Shown here: piece after piece, positions 11,091 to 23,321 of the stretch
Layout: every line of letters begins with the position of its first letter
Numbering within the stretch: position 1 is the first letter of the stretch
DNA from: Marsupella aquatica
Taxonomy: Eukaryota > Marchantiophyta
Direction: 5' to 3'
Length of the DNA: 64,000 bases
Assembly (NCBI GenBank): GCA_973895155.1
Contig: OZ316892.1
Span: forward strand, 18,600,001 to 18,664,000
Made by a program: the position numbers and the translations under genes
The notes under the pieces: model-generated
The model's database searches: none
Told to the model about the DNA's origin: nothing
Seen by the model: only the letters and a program-made list of their open reading frames with translations

Positions 11091-11559
11091 CTGAATGCAA
11101 GTGTAGATAGAATCATGTGAATTGTGTCACATTTTGACATTGCCTTGGAAAGATCCAAGAAATATTTGTACCAATTTTTCCATTTGGTAAAGAGGATGAA
11201 GGAGCCGTTGTGTGTGACATTGATATTTCTGAATTCTGTATGTATGAAACAAGTGATTGATGTCAAACTATGGCTCTATGGTGATTGTCTATGATACTTG
11301 AATCTGTTTTGTATCATTTGAGTATTAGTGTGTATGGTATAGAGGAATACTTTGTGACCTTCTTTGTAGTCTATGAAGTTTGAATCTGTGAATTCATATT
11401 AGTGTACATGGTATAGAAGATGGCTTTCTGAAACTATGTATTCTAATGTTAACATGATGAATGGTGAACTTATAGAGTGAGTTCATTCCAAGTACACAAT
11501 AAAACATGAATGCAATATGTTATTTGTGCACAAGAGTGGGTTCATTCCAAGTAGTATAG

Positions 11560-11918
11560 TGGGGTCTTCATCACTCATATCCAGTTGACATGAAAGACTT
11601 ATACATACCCCACAAAGTATATTTAAAGACTACCCTCCATAACCTTTTTAGTCGTTCCCAACAACTCACCATCACAGCCCATAAAAGACTGAAAACGACT
11701 CACCAAAGCTACCCACACAAAGACTAAAATAGACTGAAAATCCAGTCTATTAAACGACTTATAAACCAGTTCTATAAAGGACTCAGTTGATTATAGTAAC
11801 AAAACATACGACTCGCAGTCCTATAAAGGACTGGAGTCCTTCCCAGTCGTTTCCAAGTCCTATACGGTACTGAATAGTCGTTTAATGGGGTCTAAATACC
11901 CCCCGGTTTCTACTAGTG
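11560..11918 (+). repeat. CACTA-1 subterminal repeats and terminal inverted repeat
   Basis: The last 360 bp are packed with short direct and inverted copies of a motif around AGTCGTTT / AAACGACT and AAAGGACT / AGTCC. They end in the terminal repeat with CTACTAGTG at 11910-11918. In the family, such motifs are TNPA binding sites. Confidence 0.6.
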
Positions 11919-13080
11919 TGGTGCCTCTGAAGAAGATTTTGGTAATGCTGCCTAAGCTCTGTGAGGATCGGGACCAGAATGTTAGGGCCGGTGGATTGGG
12001 AAGGACACGGATCAGTCCATCCTCTTCGAGAAAATGCAAGATGCCATGAGGAAATTAAGCAGGAAGGAAAGACTGAGGTCAAGGTTGAGGTGGAGAATGT
12101 GGCCGGAGTTTTGAGGCCAACGAGAGAGATTAGAGCAGAGCAAGCCAATGAGTTTGAGCTAGAAATTGTGGTGGACGTTCCATGTCGGCCAGTCGGTGAA
12201 TGTGTTTGTCCTCCTATGAGCTGAAGAACCCCGTGGACATACTCGGGCCCCTGGGCAGCCAAGTCCATCTTTCAGGAGGGAGTGAAGGCGGGCAAGCAGT
12301 ATGAACAGCGTGGAGGCGGTGAAAGCAGCTGGAACCAATAACCTTTGAGGTTGCCAAGTCTCGATCTGCTGGTTCTATTCTGAACAAAGCTGCTCCTGCT
12401 GCAGCTTCTGTCTCGATCAAGTCCTCCAAGAGATTCACAATTGGTGCAGTGGCTGCAATTGCGAAAGTCATGTCCAAATGAGATTGCTGGAGAAATCCCT
12501 GGAGAAGTTGGATGACATGAAGAGAAAGAGGCTAACGGATTTAATAGGTGTGAATGGTTCTGAGGGAGTAGCAGGCGTTGGTGGCGCTCCAACTTTGAGG
12601 GCTGCTCCTCGCACTTCATATGGGCTTCTCTCACTTCAAAACATTACTCGTTTTTTGGCATACATTTCAGTCTAATCAAAAGCATGCATGAGGAATGAGC
12701 TGTCCTGGCATTTCTTTCCCAATTGCAAGAATTGAACTTCGGTTGTCACTCACCTGGTTTACTTCTTCAAATGTTCATGTCCTGAGCCAGGTACAAGAGA
12801 GCTGAACGTACAAGGTGAAGTAGTTCCTGCAAAAGTAATTTGCGTTGCATTAGTTTCAATGTGCAATGCAGATATCCTGAGCATCACTATGTTCAATCAA
12901 GAGTTCAGTTCTTCACTCACCCCTCACGTTCCGGCTCTTTGGCCCCTGTCCTGTCTATAGCCAAAGACTCTCGGGTTCAGAGATGTTGGCTTAAGGCACC
13001 TTGACGATTTTGTGATCCAACGAGATCGGTGGTATGTTTTGTCTCTTTAGAGAGAGTTTTGTCTCTTTTGGACCTGTTTC
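11919..13080. other. degenerate coding-like sequence outside CACTA-1
   Basis: Short peptide-like stretches appear in shifting frames: MLPKLCEDRDQNVRA near 11950, SILFEKMQDAMRKLSRKER near 12020, and EIRAEQANEFELEIVVDV near 12130-12180. They suggest an old gene fragment or processed pseudogene broken by frameshifts. I could not name the parent gene. From about 12500 to 13080 I see nothing coding. Confidence 0.3.
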
Positions 13081-13088
13081 AATTTTTG

Positions 13089-13096
13089 CTATAAAT
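13089..13096 (+). promoter_or_regulatory. possible TATA box of the BRCT pseudogene
   Basis: CTATAAAT lies about 93 bp upstream of the ATG at 13189, a plausible TATA-to-start distance for a plant Pol II gene. No expression evidence is available. Confidence 0.3.
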
Positions 13097-13188
13097 CGAT
13101 CACATTGTCAGTTCTGAACGTGGCGGGACTACGGGAGGCATTTGCTCTCATAGTTTGTTATTGACTTTTGTCATGCTTGCTGGTGGCG

Positions 13189-13842
13189 ATGGCAGGGCAG
13201 GCTGAGAATGCAAGTATTGATGTTGCAGCAGACTTTGAGGTTGCTAACGACATAGAGGCATTGGTTGCAAGCATTGAGATTCAGAGTCAGGCGAGCGTAA
13301 AGCTGGAGCCAAATGCTAAGATTTAGAGTCAAGCGAACATAAAGTTGGAGCCAAATGCTGAGATGGACGCCGAAGCTGAGATGGATGCACTAGCTCGTGC
13401 ATTTGAAAAGACAAGAGGCACATTCGAGGGCATGTATGCTCTATTGATTCCTAAAAAAATTAGCCCTGGGCGATTTGACATATTGAAGAAACGGTTTGTC
13501 CAATGCGGAGGTTCTATCTGTTACCGGATCAGTCCAATCACTACATATGTGATTGCCCAAAATTGGCAGACTATTTTATCAAAGTATGATTGGGGATGTG
13601 TGGACTTCTATCACTCAAGTGGGAGAATCAAGTTCGTGAGCTTTGATTGGATATCGTCAAGCCTTTGTGTGGGGAAAGCAATTTCGATCAAGGATTTTGA
13701 TTTGTTACTGCTGGATAGCATGACTGAGTTCTCTCCGCCACCAAAGCCAGCCAAGAGAGCCAAGAGGATCTCTGTGCTATTGCCAAGAGGAAAGCTTGTT
13801 ATAAATTTGATGAATAGATATGTAGGAGATCAGTCAGAGTAG
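13189..13842 (+). pseudogene. single-BRCT protein, interrupted by a TAG inside a 42-bp duplication
   Basis: ATG 13189 opens a frame (MAGQAENASIDVAADF) that runs in phase to TAG 13840-13842 but meets a TAG at 13324-13326. Downstream is one BRCT-like domain: TFEGMYALLIPK, KKRFVQCGGSI, a Thr-Tyr-Val-Ile strand, and VSFDWISSSLCVGK. The pattern resembles the BRCT of family-X DNA polymerases (lambda type), but no polymerase domain follows. A basic tail (KPAKRAKR) may be a nuclear signal. The stop arose in the second copy of a 42-bp tandem duplication: the first copy reads CAG and the second TAG. An AATAAA-like signal lies near 13898. It might be expressed from a later start, losing only an acidic leader. 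Confidence 0.6.
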
Positions 13843-14100
13843 GAGTTTCTAGATTCACTATCTGATTTGTAACTTCATGCTTGCACATTTAGAAGGAAAT
13901 AAAGTTGTGAATGTGTTCTAAGTTCCATACATTGTTGTTACATGCTGCAAAAATTGTCGACTCCTTCATTTCCTTCATTTGTTCATTTGTTCATTTTTGA
14001 ATGTACCCTACCAAAACACGATCTCACAGAGCGCCCACTTCGAAAGTATGCTAAACTTCAAACACAACGCCCACCCCGAACACAACGCCCAGGCGTTATG

Positions 14101-15840
14101 TTAATCTTGTTGAGCATAGACGATACTCGTAACGGTAAGCACATGACATATCCAACGCGCAAGTAGTTGACACAAGAGATCAAGAAAAGAATGAATGGAC
14201 AAGACATCAGACTTATGCGTCATAAAATAAATCCATACAAATCTTGAGTAATCATCAATAAATGATACATAGTACAATTTTCCAGAGTGTGAGGGAGTTG
14301 GGGATGGACCCCACACATCACTATGTATGTACTCGAGAATCGCTTTGGAACAATGAGTTCCAACACTGAAAGCACGACGATGCTACTTTCCAAAAATGCA
14401 ATGCTCACAAAAATCCAATTTACAAGACTGCAAATCATAAATGAGCCCATTCTTCCGCAAGATAGCCAATCCCTTCTCACTCATGTGGCCTAGCCGTGAA
14501 TGCCATAGTTGAGTCATTTTCTCATGAGACTTGGTTATATTGGCCTCTCCACATATTGTATTGCCCTGTAGCACATACAAATTCTTCTGTCTGCTCTCCT
14601 TCAAAATCACTATCTCTCCCGACATGACTTGATCGAAGTTCACCATCAATTACTTGCCATTGATGATCATTTGTATCCAACATATCGAGTGAAATCAAAT
14701 TCTTATGCATGCTAGGTACAAACTTGACTCCGGACACTGTGCGCACAATGCCATCAAACATTTGAATCTTTACAGACCCAATACCCTCAACTCGACAGGA
14801 GTGATCATTTTTCATCAAAACTGAACCGTTTGACACAGAATAAGAATTAAAATACTTGCGAATGTAACAAATGTGAAAGGAGTAAGCACAATCAAGAATC
14901 CACATATCATTTGCTCTCCTAGATGATGTGCATGTAGGGCATACTCCTGACTTCATAAAACATACTCATCATTGAGTAAATCAACTTCTCCATCAGCACT
15001 AGCCACATTGGCTGATGAAGATTCAGTTGCCTTACCCTTACAATCCCTCTTAACGTGACCAACCTTGTGACACTTCCAGCAAACTACTGGCTTTCTCTCC
15101 TAGGACTTCCCCTTGGAAGAAAATCTTGTCCTAGATTTACTTTTTCCCTTGCCATTCGTGCGTTGCTCGGGACGCCGCTATGACCTCCCACGATTCACAT
15201 TCAAGGCAGCTCCAGATGACGATGATGTTTGGGCTTAACCCAACTTCTTCTGTGCATCATCTGACAGTAAAGAGCTTACCACCTCATCGTATGAAATAGA
15301 TTTCAGGTCTCTATACAAGAGAACCTACTTCAAACCCTGATAAGATGGGGGTAAGGAGCTGAGAAGAAGCAAGGCCTTATCTTCTTCTTCAACGCCCTTA
15401 CCGAGGTTAGACAAATCAATAGCTAGGCTGTCAAATTCATCCAAGTGATCTTGCAGCTTGTTCCCCTCTTTGAGCCTAAGGCTCATCAAGAGAGACTTCT
15501 TGTACAATCGGTCTGATGCATCCTCCCAATAGTACTTCTCTTTTAAGGCTTTGAACAGAGATGCACAATCTGCGTAGTCATCCAATTTCTTGATGATATG
15601 CGGCTTTAGATAAAGCACCACCGCATTCACTGCAATTACTTGTTCTTGCCTCCACCTCTTGAGTGGAATCTCCTCCTCATCATCGTACATCTCTCGTGTA
15701 GAGAGAAGATGATCTAGGCCCATAGCATGAAGAACTCCTTTCACTTGCTTCTCCCAGAGCAAGTAGTCCGTACGTCCATCATATTTTTTCACCTCAAACT
15801 TGACACCTCCGAACCTGGATGCCATCTTTTTTTCCTTCAC
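14101..15840 (-). pseudogene. Ty1-copia gag-protease-integrase fragment
   Basis: Reading leftward, gag starts near 15840 or at Met 15825 (KYDGRTDYLLWEKQVKG, a copia gag hallmark). A zinc knuckle CWKCHKVGHVKRDC lies near 15085-15045. A retropepsin remnant follows with WILDCAYSFHIC where active copies have an Asp-Ser-Gly triad, then a pre-integrase zinc segment (LWHSRLGHMSEKG, CEHCIFGK). The start of the integrase core (YYVSFIDDYSRFVWIY) is last, and the sequence stops near 14100. Stops at 15325, 15235, 15178 and 15100 and a frameshift near 14950 show decay. Reverse transcriptase and RNase H are missing. It is presumably defunct. Confidence 0.8.
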
Positions 15841-16490
15841 AACCCCCTCTACTCGCTACATCGGGGATCGTACCGGTGTCACGTGCGCTTCCTCTTGCTC
15901 CTCTTTTCTCCTCAAACCGTTGTGGTGATCCTCGTGCTTCAAGATCCACTTCTTCAAAAATCTCCTCCGAATCACTCATGTGAGAATGCAAGAAAAAATG
16001 ACATTTTTTCAACTTCTTCAAAAAACTCAAAACTTATCACCGCCGCGTAGCCCACAAGCCTAGCTCTCCAATGCTGAAAATCATAATCGAAACTGAACTT
16101 CGACGTAAAAGTTATTCACTTTTTGGTTGGGGTGGGTAAAACTTGGAATTCTCCCCCGTTTTGACCACCTCGGGGAATAATCAAAAAGTGAACTAGTACC
16201 CAACGTTGGAAATGCAATTCAATTTATCACTATATTCATTAAAACTGTACTTTTAAAAGTCCATAAGATGAACCCTAAAGTTATTTTTTTTCAGGCCAAA
16301 TTTCTATTAAAGCATTCCCAAAAGCTAATTTTTTCAGCCCAAATATACACTTTTGAACGCCCAAAATTTTGTTTTTTTTCACCCAAATGTTTAATAATAA
16401 CTTAAATCATATATTCTAATTAATTAGAGTTAGAATTTAAAAATTAGAGTAAATTTGATTTAGTCCAAAAATCAGAGGCTAATACCACTC
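14101..16490 (-). mobile_element. truncated Ty1-copia element
   Basis: This joins the copia coding fragment to its leader. On the minus strand a TGGTATTAG sequence (16479-16487) resembles the initiator-tRNA-Met primer site TGGTATCAG of copia elements, so the 5' LTR would lie just right of it, up to the 3' end of the phosphatase gene. I could not find the second LTR; the 3' half is lost. Confidence 0.5.
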
Positions 16491-16702
16491 AGACCATCTA
16501 TAAATTAAAAAATATAGATGGTCATAAATCAAGGGTCAAAATGAGATTGACCCACTATATAATTATTAAATTGTCCAGTCCAGTGAAAGAGCCTCACACT
16601 AAGCATATCTTAATTATTTACTTTATCCTACATGTTCAAAACATATCCTTTGACATAATATGAATGTACAATTCAGTGGAGGCACTAGAGCAACCCTATC
16701 TC
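16041..16702. other. AT-rich non-coding DNA between copia gag and the phosphatase gene
   Basis: This stretch is rich in A/T runs and holds the copia leader and probably LTR remains, then the 3' region of the phosphatase gene. No ORF or RNA gene is supported. Confidence 0.4.
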
Positions 16703-19197
16703 CTAATGATCAAGACAAAACTCATTTGAACAAGAAAGTCTGCTTCCTGATTTATCATAGCGGATGTCACGGTTGCAAGTATCTCTCGCATGGTGGTTCT
16801 TAAACTTATTGGTGAGATCCCTAGTTCTGAGAACTTTCCAAATAAAATGCCTTCTATTTTGTCTATGAGGACCAGAATAGTTATCTCCAAGTATTACGTT
16901 TGCAGTTTCTTCGATCTCATCCGTGGTCCACGTCTCCAGTGGTGGGTAATGCTGCACCTCGTTCTTTCCATCCCAAGGAATCTCTTCAGGAGTCACATCC
17001 AAGATGGTTCCAAACTCCTTATGGATACAACAACAATCTCTCCACTTCTGTTCCAAAAGAGCATAGATGGCAGCATGATCCTCCTTGCTTGTTAATAAAT
17101 TGAAAACAGACCACTTTGGATTGTTGACAGTGATATAATGTTGAACGCAGTAAGCCTTTCTCAATTTGCAAAGATACGGCCATAATATCTCGAGCAAAAA
17201 AGTATCATTTGAAGCTGTGTGAGTAAATGGATTTGGAAACAATCCATTCACGTCATAATTCAAAAATGCCTTCAATGGAGAATCATCAATAAGAGCTGTA
17301 TTAGAAGCATCATATTTTTCTGGAAAACGGTCCCAAATGGTTTGCAAATTCTTCAGAAGTAAATTGGCCTTCCCATCTGTTATATCTGGCCTTTGGATGC
17401 AACTATCAAAGGTATCTTCTTGAGTAAAGACAAACTTGAACTTCTGTCGCTCCTCCTCAGTGAAAATCAACTCCATTAAGTCCATTGTTTTTGGCCTCCT
17501 TGCACAGGTCCAAATTGCGACGTCAAAAACCATGAAAGCTGCATATAGAAATTTGTGGAGGTATGGGCGCTCCACATACATGAAATTAAACCCTCCACGT
17601 CTCCCCCAATGCACACCACGTAAACTTGTCTGATTTCGCCATGGTCCTGAGCTTCTGGTCTTAATGCAATCCCAACAAATCTTGTTAAGGTCAAGAACCA
17701 AGAGCTTTCGCCGGATCAGAGAGTGTAGTATTGGAGTGAATTCTGGAAACATTAAAATAAACCCTTAGTCAATGCGACTCAAAGTTTAAACAATTACTAC
17801 GGAGGAAAACTCTCAAAATTTGAAATCAAACAAACTTTGTTATAGCATTTGAAGTAGAGAGGAACGACCCTGGGGCGACCCTCCTAGAAAAACATTAATT
17901 ACATTCACTTGTCATTTTTTAGATCCAAAGTATACCTGGGTCAAACCCTTCCTCCACAGCAACGCTTTCCGAGGGAATGCCAACAAAATCCTTTGAGGAA
18001 GGAGATTCTACGACGGAACTTTGGTCTGTAAAAAAGTATATTATTACAAAGATAAAGCTTAGATTGTCATTAAAATACCAAGAACCAAAGAAAGGGCTAA
18101 TAATTTCCAATGCTAAAATGCCCAAATTCATCTATTGTTTGATCACCTAGAACACTCTGTATCTCGGAATTGATACCACTGGGAAGTTGCTCTTCAAAGG
18201 ATGGGGGTGCAAAAATTGGGCTCAATCTCAAGTTCAGTTTTTTGTAATCTGATTTTGCCATTATCTTTGGAGCATCGTCTAGTGATTCTATCATTCCAAC
18301 CTTTGGTCCATTTCTCCATATAAAATGAGTTGCAGGACGGACTGTTTTCATATATCCAGTCCTGCCGATCTCGGATCCAAAATTTTGTGAAAATGATAAT
18401 ACTACGGGGCTTCCTATAGAAGCACTTGTAAAAACCAATTTAGTCTCTGATGAGCAATATAGAGGAGACAGGGGAGGATTTGAAGCACCTGCCTTCTCTT
18501 CTTCATTTGCAGCGGTCTCAGGTACTTGACGATCATCCTCCTTTGCAAGCGCAATGTTTGACATTTCTCCCAATTCTACTGCGTCAATATTGCCTAGATC
18601 ATCTGCAGTTGCCTTCCAATGTGCATCCGATGTGGACGATGTAAGATCTGGGTCCGACTGGTGCATCCAATTCTCTACACCGGCAAAGGGATTTCTTGGT
18701 GGGTCGCCCTCAGGTTGACCCACAACATCGGCCAACCCCACACCAAAGTAGGGAATACCTACCACTTGTGTTCCACGTTCATCCAAATTTTGGGTGACCC
18801 TGTCGTCTGTGTCGTGACCCAATTCTCCTTCCTCAATCTCATCTTCGCCCTGGTCTACGCCTTCTTTGGCGCCAACATGCTCGGAAACCCCATCGCAGGC
18901 TCTACCAAATTTGGAACCGCCCATCCGGTCACTCATTATGGAAGGAACTTTCTCGCAGAGAACCCTTCCATATGCCTGAGTGAAATCATATTCATCCTCA
19001 GTGTCTGAATACGCAAAGCATTCTCTGAAACACAACAATGACTGGTTCTCCCCTGCATTGGCAAATGGCAATGCCACATCTACAAACACTTCAATCACAC
19101 GCACTCGCAAGAAAGGGCTTTCAAAATCTGCACAATGAAACTTATCTTCTCCTGGCAGCCCTGTCACCTCACTTTCTGCCACTGTGGTGCGTCCCAT
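16703..19197 (-). CDS. FCP1/NIF-like HAD phosphatase family protein, 3 exons, intact
   Basis: Exons at 18147-19197, 17936-18025 and 16703-17742 join with GT-AG introns in consistent phase. They give 2181 nt, or 726 residues plus a TAG stop. The first 350 residues are acidic and probably disordered. Exon 3 carries the HAD domain: KLLVLDLNKICWD, RPYLHKFL, FDVAIWTCARR and ALIDDSPLKAF. This order is that of NLI-interacting-factor/CTD-phosphatase-like proteins. The usual DxDx(T/V) motif reads D-L-N. As I recall, a plant subgroup of this family also has Asn there, so reduced activity or another role is possible. It has no premature stops, unlike its neighbours, and is the best candidate for a resident host gene. 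ATG 19197 is the first in frame. Confidence 0.75.
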
Positions 19198-20096
19198 GGC
19201 TCCCTAAACCCAAGAAACCCCCCAGCACAAGCCGATTCCTGTAGATTTCGCGCTTGGCGAGGCCGTTTCCGCGGCTTAGCGGCATGGGACGCTGCTAATC
19301 TCCTTCTACTATTACTATTAGCCTTTTACACACATATACTGGACAGATCCTTCATCGGGTCATGAGATACGTAGTCAGCCTAATCTAGGCCTTCCCTTGT
19401 CTTCCTCTCCTTTTGGTTAGGTATGTTTGGATTCCGCCGCCGGAATGATCCCCAATAGGCTTGGTTAAGCCGCTAAGACCTCTCTCAGCTCGACACATCC
19501 AACTCTCACTCCCTTGCTTACTTTCCTTCCTTCTGGTTGATGTGGGCACTCTTCACACAAGTTAATGTGACACACAAATAGCAAAATGACTCCTTCTGAC
19601 TGAGTCATACCATGCACTTGCCATACAAACAGTACATCTCATACACAAGCTCTGCGAACTAAGCCGTGAGGCCAACTCTATTCAGCTTAGGCATGAGGAA
19701 ACATGAATATACACAAGGTCACGGTATGACTAACCGAGAGCTTCTCTTACTACTTGATCCCAGCCCGACTGGTGCAAACTAAAAACTTGCTAAAGAAGAG
19801 GCCCTGAGCTCCCCGCTGCCCAAGTATTTATCTTGGTAGTGGATCCGCCTAATTCTTTGCAGCATAAGCCTAACCTACCTAACAGTAATCTACCTGCCCG
19901 AATCTACCTATGTACAGCAAGGCAAGAGCACAAGTGTTGCTCCTACCAGTGGAACCGCAATCCCACTAAGCTAAGTGTCAGGGCCGCTCCTGGTCCTGAT
20001 CCTAATCCTAAACTTGGAGATCAGCGCCCGCCCTGCCCACTCACGCCTCCTACCTCCACGTCCGCCCTTCCTAAAAGGAACGGCGCCCTTGCACCG
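19198..20096. other. 5' flank of the phosphatase gene and end of the coiled-coil element
   Basis: The first 100 bp are probably the leader and promoter of the phosphatase gene. From about 19360 the sequence looks like the non-coding end of the coiled-coil element: it contains TTCCGCCGCCGGAAT near 19431, resembling TTCCACCGCTGGAAT near 31758 in the sister element. I could not define LTRs or target duplications. Confidence 0.35.
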
Positions 20097-23000
20097 TCAC
20101 GACACCGGTGGTGGATCCTCAATGGACGCCCCCAATGCGGAATCTATTGCCGTGTTCATGCCGAAGGTTGGTGCCGGTTTGAGTACGGCTTGAGGGGTCG
20201 AATAACCTCCGGACCCCGAAGGTTTCCGCTTCTTCTTCTTCACTATCTCCACAGCCTGTTCCTTCCCCTTGCCGCCAACGTCCGGCACCGGGCCGTGTGT
20301 CACGGCTGGTCCTTCGGTAATTACCACCCCTGGTAACTGGTTTGCCCCAATGGGAGATGGACCTGATGTAGCTAAGCATTTAAATACTGCGGCTTGTTTC
20401 TTCAGCCGCTCAGTTTGGTTGTCAGCCCACCGCTGTAGGTTCTCCATCTTCCTTGTGATTTCCTCCAACTCCTCCTGGGTCTCATCCAGGTCCTTACGTG
20501 CCTTCTCCAGCTCGTTTTTGGCTTCCTCCAATTCCCTGTGGGCTTCCTCCAATTCCTTCTTGGTGGTAGCCCTCTCCTCCCGGGTTGCTCTTAGCTCCTT
20601 GTCGAGCTCCGCTACGACCTCAGACTCCATGTTATTCATCTTGGCATAAGTCTGGTCGAGCTGGGCGTCCTTCTCCCACAAGTCGGCCTTGAAGCTGGCC
20701 GACAGGGACGCAAGCTCCTGCTGTAGCGCAATAATCCCTTGATAGGATTTTCCTAACTCGGCCTCCTTCTGTTCAAGGGCTCCGCGGATTTTCTCGAGCT
20801 CTCCCTTCAGCGCCCTCTCCCTTCTCTGAGTCTCCGCCGTGACCCGGTTGTTGACTGCTATATGGGCCTCCTGTGCTGTGTCCAACTGCCCCTGCATGAT
20901 GTTCAGCTCATGCCGCTTAATCCGCAGTTTATCTTGGGCTTTCTTGGCCGCCCTTAGATCTTCAATCTCGGCTTCCATCCTCCTAAGCCGCCGGATGACC
21001 TCGTCCTTCTTGCTTCTCTCTAAAGCCACCGCTTCTTCTAATTGGTGCTTCTCCAACTGCTCCCTATGGAAAAAGGGTCCTACCTCCAACTCCTCCCCAA
21101 AGATGTCGAGCGCAAGTTCCCCACACATCTCACCATACTCCATGGCTCTATTCTTAGCGTAGGTGGAATAAGTAGAAGTGATCGGCATCACCCATCGCGG
21201 CCTCTGCTCCCAAGCCGTCTTGCGGATCTCTTCAATCGTGGCTAGAGGTTTGCTTCCTTTTTCGACTAGCCGCCTGATGTCCTTCGGCCAATCTCCTCCT
21301 GGCAAATCCTTTTCCCTAGCCAGGGCTGCCTCCTCTTCCTGCCTGATTCGCTCCTGAAATTCCTGCGCCGTCTGTTTTATGCCGTCAAAGCTCGGGGGAG
21401 CAACATCTGGTGGGGGAGACTCAGGGCTACTCTCCTGGTTGGGGTCCCCTCGTACTACCCTTGGAAGTGTGGGGATAAACCGGCCACAGGTCCTTACTCT
21501 TGGAACGTGATGGTCCGACCCATAGCCGGAGTTATCATGGCTGCAGTCCTCCACTGCCTCCTCTACTTCTTGGACTTTCGGCTTCTCCCTCTCTTCGTCG
21601 GTAGGAGCTTCAGGCAATTCTGCCTCAAATTCAGAGCTTGAGACTCCCACGTACATTCGAACACCCGGCTTGGATTCTGGCCTGATTCTGCTTAGGTTGA
21701 CCTCTGGGGCAGTGTCCTGTATTGGTGCTGCTACCGAAGCCGGGTCCAGTGCCGTCTTTTCCTTCTCCAGCATTTTCAGCAGATTCTGTATGCTTGGTTG
21801 CTGCATCGGCAAGTCTTCCTTCCTTGGTCTGAACACCTGCTCGATTGTAGGACTGTCAGGTGGTTGAGGCTTCTCTGCTACCGGCCTCGGTGCTGGAGCT
21901 TCCTCGGGTGCCCTTACCTGCAGGGGAAGTACTGGGGCAAAGGTCTTACCTCTGGCATACCGGCACAACAGCGGCATGTGATAGCCAAGCCGCGACACGC
22001 TCCCCATGCCGATTACCTGCTGCTCCTCCTTTAAGATCTTCTTCAATTGGTTGAGGAGGTACCCATTGTAGTCCTGGCTTGGGTCTGGCCTCTCTGCCAG
22101 ATAGACCTGTGCCTTGCCGATCTCTGCCCTCGGCAAGTTACAATGCATGGTCACCCGCAAGAAGTCGATCATCTCTCCTATGTGCGGGTTGGTGCAGGTG
22201 TTCCGGAAGAAGCCATTCTTCGTTGATGGCCCGGGGAACGACCGGAACTCCTTGTCAGGCAAGGTCTTTCTGGTATCAACTTTGGTCTTATTGCCTATTG
22301 GCAAGCCAAACACTTCGGCAATCACCTTGGGAGTAAGATAGAAATCCTTCCCATATATCCTCGTGCAATTGGTCTCGGGTTCCCATGGCCCCACGAATTC
22401 TAATAGGTCTGAATCCGGTACCTCCGGCTTCAGCCATGGTAATCTTACAAAGGCCTCTAAGCCGGATCCGGCCATGAAGCCTTGGTACTTCTTGGTCTGC
22501 ATGGATGTAAAGCATGCATCCTCCTCCCGTGCAAAATGTAGTTGCACCTCCGCTGGTAGGGTTGCCGCCCAGCCTTTCCAGGTGTCATCCCTGGTTGGAA
22601 TGGCATTGATGGGATCGACCTCTTTGGCTTCTCCCTGCCTCCTGCTTTGCTGCTCAGCTGGCTTCTTTGGTGCCGCCAACCTCGTTCTTTTTGCCGGGGT
22701 GGCTTCATCGTTAACGGCTCCCTTCCTCTTCATCTCGGCTGCCGTGGGGGTTTCTCCTAGCACCGTTGCCTGGGTCCACCTTTCCGTGCTACCCTTCAAT
22801 TCCCAGTGTATGTCGTTGCAGTTCTTGATGGCCTCTCGAATGCCGATGATTCTGTCTTCGCAAAACATAAGATCGTCGAGCTGATTGGAAGTAGGAGTCC
22901 ATAAGAACTCGGCCTTGATGAGTTCGCCTCCTAAGAAAGCCGTCTTCTACAGCTCCCACAATCGAGTGAGCTCCTGTCGTTCTCGAGCTGCCCTTTCTGA

Positions 23001-23249
23001 TTCTTCGTCCTCGTAAGTCTTGATGTACTCAGTTGCCTGTTCGAACAGGCATCCCCAGAAATGTGCCGCTTGATTGACGTTGCTCATACCCTCCTTAGGT
23101 CGATCGTCGGTATCTACTCTCTCCCCGAGTGCTTGCCTAAGCAGTTGACAGTAGTTGGCCTCCCGTAGTCGTCTGCCTAGTTTGCGCTCGCAAATGAGCC
23201 ACCATCTCCTGCAAGCGCTCCTTACCTCCGGCCTCGGCCCGGGTTCCAT
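20097..23249 (-). pseudogene. long coiled-coil transposon protein, one TAG
   Basis: One frame runs from ATG 23249 to 20097 (about 1050 codons), broken only by TAG at 22947-22949 between LTRLWEL and KTAF. The N-terminal third holds a globular domain with FYLTPKVIAEVFGLPIGNK and a CTNPHIGEMIDFLRVT segment. This recalls the 'putative plant transposon protein' domains found in gag-like ORFs of plant elements. A Pro-rich, acidic linker follows, then about 300 residues of heptad-rich coiled coil (for example ELEEAHRELEEAKNELEKAR), and a basic KKKKRK tail. No protease, reverse transcriptase or integrase is present, so it would be non-autonomous. The sister at 32553-34862 has the same order. Its codon use is more GC-rich than that of neighbouring CACTA genes. 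Confidence 0.55.
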
Positions 23250-23321
23250 AGTCGCCCCTAATTGTTTATATTTTCCTTGTTTTGTCCCTATACTAAGGTG
23301 TTTCTAGGGTGCACTCCTGCT

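Larger units (their letters stand above)
1..11918 (+). mobile_element. CACTA-1 element (right end seen; left end not seen)
   Basis: The right terminus reads CACTAGTAGAAACC followed by a G run on the minus strand, ending at 11918. The 3-bp flank on the right is TGG. Genes for a TNP2-type transposase and a TNPA-like protein are both present, in the normal CACTA order. No matching left terminus occurs before the PHD ORF, so the element probably starts left of the window and would then include the first ORF and the tRNA-like sequence; this is inferred. Three accessory ORFs (PHD, BRCT, F-box-like) lie 5' of the transposase. The premature stops in both transposition genes suggest that it now depends on proteins from elsewhere. 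Confidence 0.65.

Noticed and set aside
20119-22884. Long plus-strand ORFs opposite the coiled-coil protein
   Set aside because: They are shadows of the 1050-codon minus-strand frame; their composition is Ser/Leu/Cys-rich with no domain.
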